DNA from: DASQZT01 sp963728965 | Lineage (GTDB): Bacteria > Acidobacteriota > Terriglobia > Bryobacterales > Bryobacteraceae | Assembly (NCBI GenBank): GCA_963728965.1 | Contig: CAVSMH010000012.1 | Location: 806,001-870,000, forward strand | Direction of reading: 5' to 3' | DNA length: 64,000 nt | Part shown: in pieces, positions 1-7,714 of the stretch | Layout: the number at the start of each line of letters is the position of its first letter | How positions within the stretch are numbered: the first letter of the stretch is position 1 | Position numbers and translations under genes: made by a program | Notes under the pieces: model-generated | The model's database searches: none | Seen by the model: the letters and a program-made list of their open reading frames with translations, nothing else | What the model was told of the DNA's origin: nothing

Positions 1-132
1 AAGTTCCACGCAGGTGTACTAGAACGGATAAGTACGAATGATTACGCCATCTATCGGATTCAGGCATCTACCCGATTCGACTTATATTGGCGTCTGTATT
101 TTCTTCTCACCGCGCGTGAGAGCAAGTGACGC

Positions 133-1068
133 ATGTCCGAGATCGGCATTGTTCTTGTTACCTATAACTCGGCGCCTGAAATCGGCGTGGCGCTGGATGC
201 GGCATTGCGCACCGGCGCGCGGGTCATCGTGGTGGATAATGCCTCCACCGACGACACGCTCGAAGAAGTTCGCTGCCGCAATGTAGAGTGCATCGCCAAT
301 GCCGTGAATCGCGGCTTTGCGGCAGCCGCCAATCAGGGGTTTGGCGCGTTGCACTGTCCCTATATTCTGCTGCTGAATCCGGACGCGGTCATTCAGACCG
401 GACTCGACGCCCTTCGGGAGGCTTGCGATCTGCCCCGCGCGGGGGGCGCCGGCGGCCAGTTGTTGAGCCCCGACGGCTCGCCACAGGTCGGATTCATGGT
501 GCGGCGGCTGCCCACGCCGGCGTCGTTGATTTTGGAAGTTCTGTTGCTGAACCGGATCTGGCCGAAGAACCCGGTGAACCGCCGCTACCGCGGGTTGGAC
601 TGGGATCTTCGGGCACGCATTCCAGTGGAGCAGCCCGCCGGCGCGTTCCTCCTGATCCGGCGGGCAGTATGGCAGGAACTGGGCGGTTTCGACGAAGGAT
701 TCTACCCGCTCTGGTTCGAAGACGTGGACTTGTGCCGGCGCATGATGGACCGGGGTTACCGCATCTATTACGTGCCGGAGGCTGTTGCGAAACACACAGG
801 CGCTCACTCGATTGCACGATTACCAGTAGAGTTACGCAGATTTTATTGGTATGGTAGTCTACTGAGATATTCAGCCAAACACTTTCGCCCGGTGTTTCAT
901 CGTAGTTTGTGTCTGGCGGTTATCGTAGGCTCCTTTTTGCGGATCATCGGAGGGTCGGCGTTCGAAGGCAGCCGGAAATCCAGGATGGCGTACGGTAAAG
1001 TGATACGACTCGCCAGCCGCGCTCTTCGGCGCGGGTGGAGGGACGAAGTTGTTGTTCCCGGTTCCTAA
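133..1068 (+). CDS. Family 2 glycosyltransferase, rhamnosyltransferase-like
   Basis: This 311-residue protein has the N-terminal GT-A fold of GT2 enzymes. The opening strand VLVTYNS is followed by VVDNASTDDT and by LLLNPDA, the acceptor/metal loop typical of WbbL-like rhamnosyltransferases, and FEDVDLCRRM follows near residue 195. It probably transfers a deoxysugar from a nucleotide sugar onto a lipid-linked or surface polysaccharide on the cytoplasmic face of the membrane. It is the first of three consecutive glycosyltransferase genes on the same strand, suggesting one exopolysaccharide or O-antigen unit. The start is the first ATG giving the complete GT-A strand; the ribosome site is weak. 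The last third is visibly less GC-rich than the genes around it. The donor and acceptor sugars cannot be read from the sequence. Confidence 0.88.
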   Translation: MSEIGIVLVTYNSAPEIGVALDAALRTGARVIVVDNASTDDTLEEVRCRNVECIANAVNRGFAAAANQGFGALHCPYILLLNPDAVIQTGLDALREACDLPRAGGAGGQLLSPDGSPQVGFMVRRLPTPASLILEVLLLNRIWPKNPVNRRYRGLDWDLRARIPVEQPAGAFLLIRRAVWQELGGFDEGFYPLWFEDVDLCRRMMDRGYRIYYVPEAVAKHTGAHSIARLPVELRRFYWYGSLLRYSAKHFRPVFHRSLCLAVIVGSFLRIIGGSAFEGSRKSRMAYGKVIRLASRALRRGWRDEVVVPGS

Positions 1069-1121
1069 AGACAAACTGGTCAAGGGATGTTCGGATTGTT
1101 CTCGATCTCAGGTTCCTGTTC

Positions 1122-2171
1122 ATGGCGCACAACGACTTCGTCTCTGTCACGATAGTTACGTATAACAGCGGCCGGTTCATCAAACGCTGTCTCGAATCGG
1201 TATTAGCCCAACGATACGGTCAAAAAGAGATTGTCGTTGTTGACAATGCGTCTACCGACGGAACTGTAGATATCCTGGAACAGTTCGAAGATCGCTGCCA
1301 GATCTACTACAACAACGAGAACATCGGCTTCGCGGCGGCGCAGAATCAAGCGATCGGACTCTCCAGCGGCGACTGGGTGATGACTCTCAACCCGGACGTC
1401 CTGTTACTCCCGAATTTCATCCAGGCGCTGGTGGATGCCGGTAACTTCGATGCGCGCATCGGGACGGTCTGCGGCAAGCTGTTGACCATGTCGGCGCATT
1501 TCGAGATTCCCGAAAAGCCGGTGGTGGATTCGACCGGTATCTACTTCAATCCCATGCTGCGTCATCTCGACCGCGGCAGCCAGGAAGTGGACAACGGTCA
1601 CTATCTGCAGTACGAGTACGTGTTCGGGGCCACCGCCGCGGCGGCACTGTACCGCCGTGCCATGATCCACGACATTGCCCTGGATGGCGAGTTCTTCGAC
1701 ACTGACTTCTTCGTCTATCGCGAGGATGCGGATGTCGCGTGGCGCGCCCAGTTGATGGGGTGGCAGTGTCTCTATGTGCCCTACGCGCGCGGCTACCACG
1801 TTCGCAAGGTACTGCCGGGAAACCGGCGTGCGCTGCCGCACGAAATCAACATGCACTCGGTGAAGAACCGGTTCCTCATGCGCATCAAGAATATCGATCC
1901 GCATCTGTACCGCTCCAACTGGCTCTCCATCAGCGCCCGTGACCTGGTGGTGATCGGCTGCTGCCTGTTGTGGGAGCACACCTCTCTGAAGGCCTTCTGG
2001 TTTCTGGCGCAAAACCTGAAGCGGGTATGGGCGAAACGCCGCCTCATTCAGGCCAGCCGGCGCGTCGATCACGCCTACATGGCGAGTTGGTTTCAGTATC
2101 GTCCGGTCACCAAGCAGGCGCCCCGCAAACTGGTGCGCGCGGTGGCCCGTTCCGAAGCCGCAAAAACGTAA
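1122..2171 (+). CDS. Family 2 glycosyltransferase, rhamnosyltransferase-like (second)
   Basis: This 349-residue GT2 protein has the same landmarks as its upstream neighbour: VTIVTYNSGRF, VVVDNASTDGT, the loop TLNPDV and YREDADVAWRAQ. I start it at the ATG at 1122 because it falls just before the first GT-A strand; the open frame extends upstream to 1035 with non-family sequence that overlaps the end of the previous gene. The C-terminal 100 residues are basic, with a hydrophobic stretch around LVVIGCCLLW that may touch the membrane. It most likely adds a sugar in the same polysaccharide as the flanking genes. It is related to the first gene but clearly divergent, so an old duplication or a modular locus is likely. 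Confidence 0.88.
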   Translation: MAHNDFVSVTIVTYNSGRFIKRCLESVLAQRYGQKEIVVVDNASTDGTVDILEQFEDRCQIYYNNENIGFAAAQNQAIGLSSGDWVMTLNPDVLLLPNFIQALVDAGNFDARIGTVCGKLLTMSAHFEIPEKPVVDSTGIYFNPMLRHLDRGSQEVDNGHYLQYEYVFGATAAAALYRRAMIHDIALDGEFFDTDFFVYREDADVAWRAQLMGWQCLYVPYARGYHVRKVLPGNRRALPHEINMHSVKNRFLMRIKNIDPHLYRSNWLSISARDLVVIGCCLLWEHTSLKAFWFLAQNLKRVWAKRRLIQASRRVDHAYMASWFQYRPVTKQAPRKLVRAVARSEAAKT

Positions 2172-2218
2172 ACTGATAGGTGGCGCAGGCCGCCCGTTTC
2201 CCGCGGCCGCGCAACCAC

Positions 2219-3301
2219 ATGCGCATAGCCATCCTGGGCACGCGGGGCATACCGGCGAATTACGGCGGCTTCGAGACCTTTGCCGAAGAGCTTTCCACGC
2301 GATTAGCGGAGCGCGGCCATGCCGTCACCGTCTATTGCCGGGAACGTTTTCCCTCGCCCGAATGGCGCGATGTGCGCCTGCAATACCTCCCCACCATTCG
2401 CCACAAATACCTGGACACCCTCACCCATACCTTCGTCTCGACCCTGCACCTGCTGGCGCATCGCACCGACGCGGCGCTGTACTGCAACGGCGCCAACGCG
2501 ATCTTCACATTGTGGCCGCGCCTGTTGGGAATTCCGGTGGCCCTCAACGTGGATGGCATCGAGCGCAAACGGAAGAAGTGGAACCGGCTGGCCAAGGCCT
2601 GGTATCTGTTTTCCGAATGGCTGGCCACTTTCTGCCCCACCGAGGTCGTCACCGATGCCCGCGCCATCCAGGACTACTACCAGCAGCGCTACGGCAAGCG
2701 CAGCGTATTCATTCCGTATGGCGCCGAAACCGGCAAGACCGAGACCGCCGACATCCTGGCGGAGCTGGGACTCACTCCCGGAATGTATTTTCTGTACGTC
2801 AGCCGCATGGAGCCGGAGAATCACGCGCTCGAAGTGCGCGAGGCTTTCGAAAAACTCGTCACCCGCCTGAAGCTCGCCATGATCGGCGACGCGCCGTACG
2901 CCCAGGAGTACATCCGCCGGGTCCGCGACACGCGCGACCCCCGGATCGTTCTGCCGGGCGCGATTTACGGGGAAGGCTACCGCGAGCTCGGCTCGCACTG
3001 CTTCGCGTACATCCACGCCACCGAAGTCGGCGGCACGCATCCCGCGCTGATCGAGGCCATGGGCCGCGGCGCCCTGGTGCTCTACCGCGACACGCCCGAA
3101 AACGCCGAAGTGGCGGGAGACGTAGGCATTCCGTTTCAGGCGGGCGAGCTTCTTGCCAAGCTGCGCCTGGTGCTCGAACTGAGCGAACACGAGCGCGACC
3201 GCCTGCGCCGCCGCTCCCGGGAGCGCGTCCGCGAGCGATACTCGTGGGACGCCGTGACGGAAGCCTACGAAGCGTTGCTGACCCGGCTGGCGAAGAAGTG
3301 A
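2219..3301 (+). CDS. Glycosyltransferase with DUF1972-type N-terminus (rhamnosyltransferase-like, GT-B)
   Basis: The protein opens with AILGTRGIPANYGGFETF, the signature of the DUF1972 family whose characterised members are rhamnosyltransferases. It continues as a GT-B two-domain enzyme: NVDGIERKRKKW near residue 115, FIPYGAE at the domain border, and a C-terminal nucleotide-sugar domain with VGGTHPALIEAMGRG near residue 275. It is about 360 residues from the ATG at 2219, which directly precedes the conserved N-terminus; the frame extends back to 2180 without family sequence. It follows the second GT2 gene by about 47 bases and probably belongs to the same transcript. It probably acts in the cytosol on lipid-linked glycans. 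Confidence 0.9.
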   Translation: MRIAILGTRGIPANYGGFETFAEELSTRLAERGHAVTVYCRERFPSPEWRDVRLQYLPTIRHKYLDTLTHTFVSTLHLLAHRTDAALYCNGANAIFTLWPRLLGIPVALNVDGIERKRKKWNRLAKAWYLFSEWLATFCPTEVVTDARAIQDYYQQRYGKRSVFIPYGAETGKTETADILAELGLTPGMYFLYVSRMEPENHALEVREAFEKLVTRLKLAMIGDAPYAQEYIRRVRDTRDPRIVLPGAIYGEGYRELGSHCFAYIHATEVGGTHPALIEAMGRGALVLYRDTPENAEVAGDVGIPFQAGELLAKLRLVLELSEHERDRLRRRSRERVRERYSWDAVTEAYEALLTRLAKK

Positions 3302-3308
3302 AGCGCGC

Positions 3309-5636
3309 TCACTCCGCCCGCAGCACCTCCGCCGGATCCACTCGCGCCGCGCGCCGCGCCAGCCCCGCCCCCGCGGCCAGTGCCACCAGCGCCAGGAAGA
3401 GCGACACACCCGCATACGTCAGCGGGTCGCCGGGCTTCACATCGTAGAGCAGCGATCGCAGAACTCGGCCGGCGGCGAGCGATCCTGCCAGGCCGGCGGC
3501 GATTCCCGAAACCGTCGGGATCAGCAGCTCGCTCAAAACCATTCTCCCCACCCGCGGCCCATCGGCGCCCAACGCCAGGCGGATGCCGATTTCGCGCCGC
3601 CGCCGCGCCACCGTGAACGAGACCACGCCGTAGATTCCGATGCCCGCCAGCAGCAGCGCCACCGCCGCGAAGGAACCGAACATCGCTCCCTGGAATCGCG
3701 GGCCCGCCGTCATTTGATCGAACTGCTGCTCGAAGGTGCGGACGGTCGCGACCGCTTGCGGGTCGGCCGCGCGCAGTTCCTGGCGCAGCGCCGCCGTCGC
3801 CCTCGACGGATCGCCGAGCGTGCGAACGATGAGGTGGATGGCCCTCTCGCTGCCACCCAGCGGGCGATACATTTCCGGGTCGGGCTCCCGGTTGAGGCCC
3901 TCGTTCTTCACATCGCCGACGATCCCCACCACGATCCGCCCGCTGGCGCCCCTCGGCAGCAGGTCGATCCGCTTGCCGATCGGATCCTCTCCCGGAAAGT
4001 ACGCGCGCGCCAGCGCCTGGTTGACCACCGCCACGGCGCCCGGCTCGTCGTGGCTCGAAAACAGACGGCCGCGCAGCAGCGGGATCCTCAGGGTGGAAAA
4101 ATAGGCGGGGCCGACATGGCGCACGATCATCGAATCGCCGCGATGCCCCGGCTCGGGCAGTGGCCTGCCTTCGCGTGAAAAAGTGATGTAGCTGCTGCCG
4201 CCGGTCGGGGGCAGCGAATCGCTGAATGCGGTGGATTCCACAGCGGGAATCGCCATTACCCGGGCCGCCAGTGCGGCTCGCTCCGTGCGCGGCGGGAGAG
4301 TCGCCGTGATCAGCCGCTCCGGCACGAATCCCACGTGCTTGTGCTGCAATCGCCGCAGGCTTTGAAACATCAGCCCCGCCGCGATCAGCAGCGTCACCGA
4401 GAGCGCCAGTTCGGCCGCTATCAGGAAGCCCCGCGGACCGGAGCGCGCGAAGCGTGACGGCGGCCGGCTCGCCGAAAACGCCGGCGCCAGCCCGAAGACG
4501 ACTCCTGTTGCCGCCGAAATCGCCACCGCAAACGCCATCACTCGCGCGTCCACCGCCAGTTCCGCCAGCCGCGGCAGATCCTGCGGGCCGCCGCGCCGCA
4601 GCCACGCCACCGCCACCATCGCCAACGCCACTCCGCCCGCGCCGCCGGCCGCCGCCAGCAGCGCGCTCTCGGTCAGGAGCTGCCGGATGAGCCGCCATCG
4701 CGATGCCCCCAACGCGGCGCGAATCGCGATCTCCTGCCGCCGTCCCGCGGCGCGCGCCAGCAGCAGGTTGGCCACGTTGGCGCAGGCGATCAGCAGCACG
4801 GAGCACACCCCGGCTACCAGCACCAGCAGCGACAGCCGCACATTGCCCGTCAGCCATTCCTGAAGCGGGATGACGCGCACCCGCACATCGTGGCGGTACA
4901 TGCGAGGGTAGGCCGCGGCCGATACCGCGAACAAAGCCCGCATATTCGCACGCGCCTGCTGGAGCGAAACGCCCGGCTTCAGCCGGCCGATGGTATGCCA
5001 CATGCCCATCGTGAGGCGCGCCCGCACCTTCCCTATATCGACCTTGATCGGAACCAGCGCATCCACCGGCACGCCCGTCGGAAAATAAAAATTCCGCGGC
5101 AGCACGCCCGTAATTTCGCGCGGCACTCCGTCGAACACCGCGGACCTGCCGACCACGTTGCGATCGCCATTGAAATACCGCTGCCACAGCCCGTAGGAGA
5201 TCAGCATCGGGAACCGCCCGCCCGGGTTGATATCCTCCGGCCGAAAGCCGCGCCCCACCAGCGGCTGCACGCCGAGCGTGTCCAGAAAATTCGCCGTCAC
5301 CCGTTTCACGGTGACGAGCACCGGGTCGCCGCCGGTGGCCAGCGGCGCGCGGTCGTAGTTCGCTGCCGTCGCGGCATAACTCGCGAACACCCGGTTAGTC
5401 CCGGCCCATGCCAGGTACTCCGCCGAAACTACCGAGTCGAACTCCAGCCACGCCGAAACCGCCACCAGGCGGTCCGGCTGCGGATACGGCAATGGCCGCA
5501 ACAGCACGGTATCGACCACGCTGAAAATGGCCGTGGTTGCTGCAATTCCGGCAGCCAGCGCCAGGATTGCGGTCAGGCTGAAGGATTTGTTGAGACGCAG
5601 ATTCCGCGCTCCATAGCGCAGGTCGCTCCAGATCAT
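3309..5636 (-). CDS. ADOP/MacB-like ABC transporter permease (acidobacterial duplicated orphan permease type)
   Basis: This roughly 775-residue protein has the duplicated FtsX/MacB layout: an N-terminal membrane segment (SLTAILALAAGIAATTAIFS), a large periplasmic MacB core, three central membrane helices around residues 268-385 (LLIACANVANLLLARAAGRR), a second periplasmic core, and three C-terminal helices from about residue 649 (LLLAGIGIYGVVSFTVARRR). The repeated cytoplasmic coupling motif RxEIxIRxALGA appears after both helix groups. I chose the ATG at 5636 because it opens MIWSDLRYGARNLR, the usual family start; the soluble N-terminal domain seen in the permease at 50626 is absent. No ATP-binding gene is adjacent, as is usual for this family. 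The substrate is unknown. Confidence 0.9.
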   Translation of the reverse strand: MIWSDLRYGARNLRLNKSFSLTAILALAAGIAATTAIFSVVDTVLLRPLPYPQPDRLVAVSAWLEFDSVVSAEYLAWAGTNRVFASYAATAANYDRAPLATGGDPVLVTVKRVTANFLDTLGVQPLVGRGFRPEDINPGGRFPMLISYGLWQRYFNGDRNVVGRSAVFDGVPREITGVLPRNFYFPTGVPVDALVPIKVDIGKVRARLTMGMWHTIGRLKPGVSLQQARANMRALFAVSAAAYPRMYRHDVRVRVIPLQEWLTGNVRLSLLVLVAGVCSVLLIACANVANLLLARAAGRRQEIAIRAALGASRWRLIRQLLTESALLAAAGGAGGVALAMVAVAWLRRGGPQDLPRLAELAVDARVMAFAVAISAATGVVFGLAPAFSASRPPSRFARSGPRGFLIAAELALSVTLLIAAGLMFQSLRRLQHKHVGFVPERLITATLPPRTERAALAARVMAIPAVESTAFSDSLPPTGGSSYITFSREGRPLPEPGHRGDSMIVRHVGPAYFSTLRIPLLRGRLFSSHDEPGAVAVVNQALARAYFPGEDPIGKRIDLLPRGASGRIVVGIVGDVKNEGLNREPDPEMYRPLGGSERAIHLIVRTLGDPSRATAALRQELRAADPQAVATVRTFEQQFDQMTAGPRFQGAMFGSFAAVALLLAGIGIYGVVSFTVARRRREIGIRLALGADGPRVGRMVLSELLIPTVSGIAAGLAGSLAAGRVLRSLLYDVKPGDPLTYAGVSLFLALVALAAGAGLARRAARVDPAEVLRAE

Positions 5637-5759
5637 GGCCCGGTTAGACTGGGCTGCGGCGCGAAAAGTTCCGACCGGCATTTCGCGGAGCGTGGAAAAC
5701 GGCACGCCGCGGCCCCGCCGTGGGCCGCCACGGCATTCCAAGTGCAGCGCGCATTCACG

Positions 5760-6653
5760 ATGAATGTAGGTCTTGCCGTCTGCCTCGCCGGCTTCTCTCT
5801 ATTGCAAAACGCACCTCCCGAGAAAGAGCCGGAAGCCACATTCCGCACCACCACCGACCTGGTCCAGCTCAACGTATCGGTATTCGATAAGGACGGAAAG
5901 CTCATCAACGGCCTTCCGCAAAGCGCCTTCACCGTCTATGAAAACGGTGTGAAGCAGCAGATCAAGGTCTTTCGGCAGGAGGATGTGCCGGTATCGATGG
6001 GCCTCATCATCGATAACAGCGCCAGCATGCAGACTAAGCGGGAGCGCGTGATTTCCGCCACCCTCGCCATGATCAAAGCTTCCAATCCCGACGACGAAGT
6101 GTTCGTCATCGACTTCAACGAGGAGGCGCGGCTCACCCAGGAATTCACCAGTAACATCGCTACTCTCGAAAAGGGGCTGCGAGCCATCGACACTCAGGGT
6201 GAGACCGCCATGCGCGATGCCCTCCTGTTGGGTATCGAACACCTGCGCCACCGCGCCAAACACGACAAGCGCGTGCTGGTCGTGATCACCGACGGCGAGG
6301 ACAACAGCAGTGTGGAAACGCAGCCACACCTGATCGAGGCCGCCCACAATAATAATGCGATCGTATATGGGATCGGCCTGCTCAGCGACGAGCAGCCGGC
6401 CAATGCCGAGCGGGCCCGGAAACAGCTCGAGGAACTGACGCTGGCCACCGGCGGCCGAGCCTGGTTTCCCCCCGACGTTGCCGCGATCGCCAGCATTACG
6501 CCCGAAATCGCCCACGAGATTCGTAACCAATACACCATCGGCTACACGCCTTCGGAAGCCGCGCCGAGTGGGAGCTTCCGCACGGTTCGCGTGGATGTCA
6601 ACGTTCCCGGTGCCACCGTTCGCACTCGCTCCGGATATTACGCGCGGCGCTGA
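5760..6653 (+). CDS. Secreted VWFA-domain protein (acidobacterial VWFA-related type)
   Basis: This 297-residue protein starts with a signal-like stretch (VGLAVCLAGFSLL), followed by the beta domain characteristic of acidobacterial VWFA-related proteins (FRTTTDLVQLNVSVFDKDG). A von Willebrand A domain from about residue 75 carries a complete MIDAS: DNSAS near 85, the threonine in GETAMRDALLLG, and DGEDN. It ends with YTIGYTPS and RTRSGYYARR, the usual C-terminus of the family. The ATG at 5760 is chosen because it begins the signal peptide; the open frame runs much further upstream, antisense to the permease gene. It is transcribed divergently from that permease with about 120 bases between starts. 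Metal-dependent protein binding outside the cytoplasm is likely; the partner is unknown. Confidence 0.9.
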   Translation: MNVGLAVCLAGFSLLQNAPPEKEPEATFRTTTDLVQLNVSVFDKDGKLINGLPQSAFTVYENGVKQQIKVFRQEDVPVSMGLIIDNSASMQTKRERVISATLAMIKASNPDDEVFVIDFNEEARLTQEFTSNIATLEKGLRAIDTQGETAMRDALLLGIEHLRHRAKHDKRVLVVITDGEDNSSVETQPHLIEAAHNNNAIVYGIGLLSDEQPANAERARKQLEELTLATGGRAWFPPDVAAIASITPEIAHEIRNQYTIGYTPSEAAPSGSFRTVRVDVNVPGATVRTRSGYYARR

Positions 6654-6735
6654 TCCGGGAGCGGCTCCAATGTTCAGTTCGGAACGGAATGAAACCGTCA
6701 ATCACGTAAATAATCACGAGAGGAGAGTCTTTTTT

Positions 6736-7254
6736 ATGAAAACGGGAATATGCATTGTTGCAGTCACGTTGATGGCCGGCGCGGCCATCGCTCAGCAGAG
6801 CAGCAGCCAGCCGCCACAGGCCCCGGCAGGGCAGGAGGCGCAAGGTCAGCACCCCGCCCGCTCATCCAGCAAGCCGTCCACCATGAATGAAATGAAAACG
6901 CAAACGTTCAAGGGTGTTTTGGTGGACATGTCCTGTGCCGGCGGCGCTACCGGCACCGCATCCCGCTCGAAAGAGGAGGGCGCAGCCGAGACCGCGGCCC
7001 CTGCCAACGGCGCGGAGCGGTCCGCCGCCAGCCAGTCCGGTTCCTGCGCCGTGTCCGCCAACTCCACCCAGTTTGGCCTGAAGACCAAGGACGGCCGCAC
7101 GTTGCGTTTCGATATGGTCGGCAACCAGCGCGCTCAGGACAACCTCAAGAACAACAAAAAGTGGAACAAGGAGATGAGCGGGAGTAAGGAAATCAACGCG
7201 ACGGTCAGTGGGGCGGTCAGCGGCGACAAGCTGATCGTGTCCTCGATTCACTGA
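6736..7254 (+). CDS. Small secreted protein of unknown function with two cysteines
   Basis: The 172-residue product begins with a clear signal peptide (CIVAVTLMAGAAIAQQ) and is preceded by a strong ribosome site, GAGAGGAGAG, about 8 bases before the ATG. A low-complexity Q/P/S linker follows. The core then has FKGVLVDMSCAGG and, after a variable insert, SCAVSANSTQFGLKTKDG. The two separated cysteines (MSC and GSC) could form a disulphide. The end, ATVSGAVSGDKLIVSSI, resembles small beta-barrel (OB-like) secreted proteins common in Acidobacteriota. It follows the VWFA gene by 82 bases and may be co-transcribed. I do not recognise a specific function. Confidence 0.75.
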   Translation: MKTGICIVAVTLMAGAAIAQQSSSQPPQAPAGQEAQGQHPARSSSKPSTMNEMKTQTFKGVLVDMSCAGGATGTASRSKEEGAAETAAPANGAERSAASQSGSCAVSANSTQFGLKTKDGRTLRFDMVGNQRAQDNLKNNKKWNKEMSGSKEINATVSGAVSGDKLIVSSIH

Positions 7255-7265
7255 CCGCCGGCGGC

Positions 7266-7299
7266 CGGGCCCGCTGCCGGTATTTGGGCACCGGGCCCG
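7266..7299. other. GC-rich paired palindromes between genes
   Basis: Two copies of the 8-base palindrome CGGGCCCG (7266-7273 and 7292-7299) flank a smaller hairpin CCGGT/ACCGG (7277-7281 with 7290-7294). They can pair with themselves or with each other. There is no T-run after the structure, so it is not a classical intrinsic terminator, but its place between the secreted-protein gene and the STAS gene fits a transcript-end or processing hairpin. Confidence 0.3.
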
Positions 7300-7369
7300 C
7301 CCCCGCGATGCAAGCCCTCATGTCTGCATGCTTCCAGGTTGGCAATCGCCGTGCGATATCGATACCGGC

Positions 7370-7714
7370 ATGCTCAAAATCACCATTTATGACAGCGCGC
7401 AGGAGTTGACTTTCCAGCTCGAGGGACGCCTCTGCGGTCTTTGGGTGGAGGAGTTGCGCCAGTGCTGGCTGACCGCCGCCTCCACCACCGGGGGCCGCTC
7501 CACCGTGCTCGATCTCCGCGAGGTGGATTTCGTGGATCCCGCCGGCCAATCCCTGGTCGGCGAAATGGACGCGGCCGGGGTGCAGGTGCAGGCATCCTCG
7601 CCGCTCATTCAGGCGCTGGTGGCCCAATGTGATAGCGTTGAAGAACACGGGGGTTCACGTCCCCATGTCCTCTTCCGTTCCCAACGAGCCGGGCGCGGCC
7701 AACGCACGCTATGA
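7370..7714 (+). CDS. STAS-domain protein (anti-sigma-antagonist-like)
   Basis: This is a short protein of 114 residues whose first 90 form a STAS-like fold: a beta pair (ITIYDSAQELTFQLEG), a helix containing WVEELRQCW, the central strand TVLDLREVDFVDPAGQSLV and a final helix. In this family a serine or threonine near the DPAGQ position can be phosphorylated; here the residue after DPAG is Q and the next is S. Its last 50 bases overlap the start of the sigma-54 activator gene in another frame, so the C-terminal tail may be unstructured and the two genes are probably translationally coupled. The frame opens at 7328, but the ATG at 7370 begins the domain. It may regulate, or be regulated with, the activator. 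Confidence 0.7.
   Translation: MLKITIYDSAQELTFQLEGRLCGLWVEELRQCWLTAASTTGGRSTVLDLREVDFVDPAGQSLVGEMDAAGVQVQASSPLIQALVAQCDSVEEHGGSRPHVLFRSQRAGRGQRTL

Noticed and set aside
4890..5759. Plus-strand open frame upstream of the VWFA gene
   Set aside because: It is antisense to the ADOP permease and its residues (rich in R, H, P) are a shadow; the VWFA signal peptide begins at 5760.
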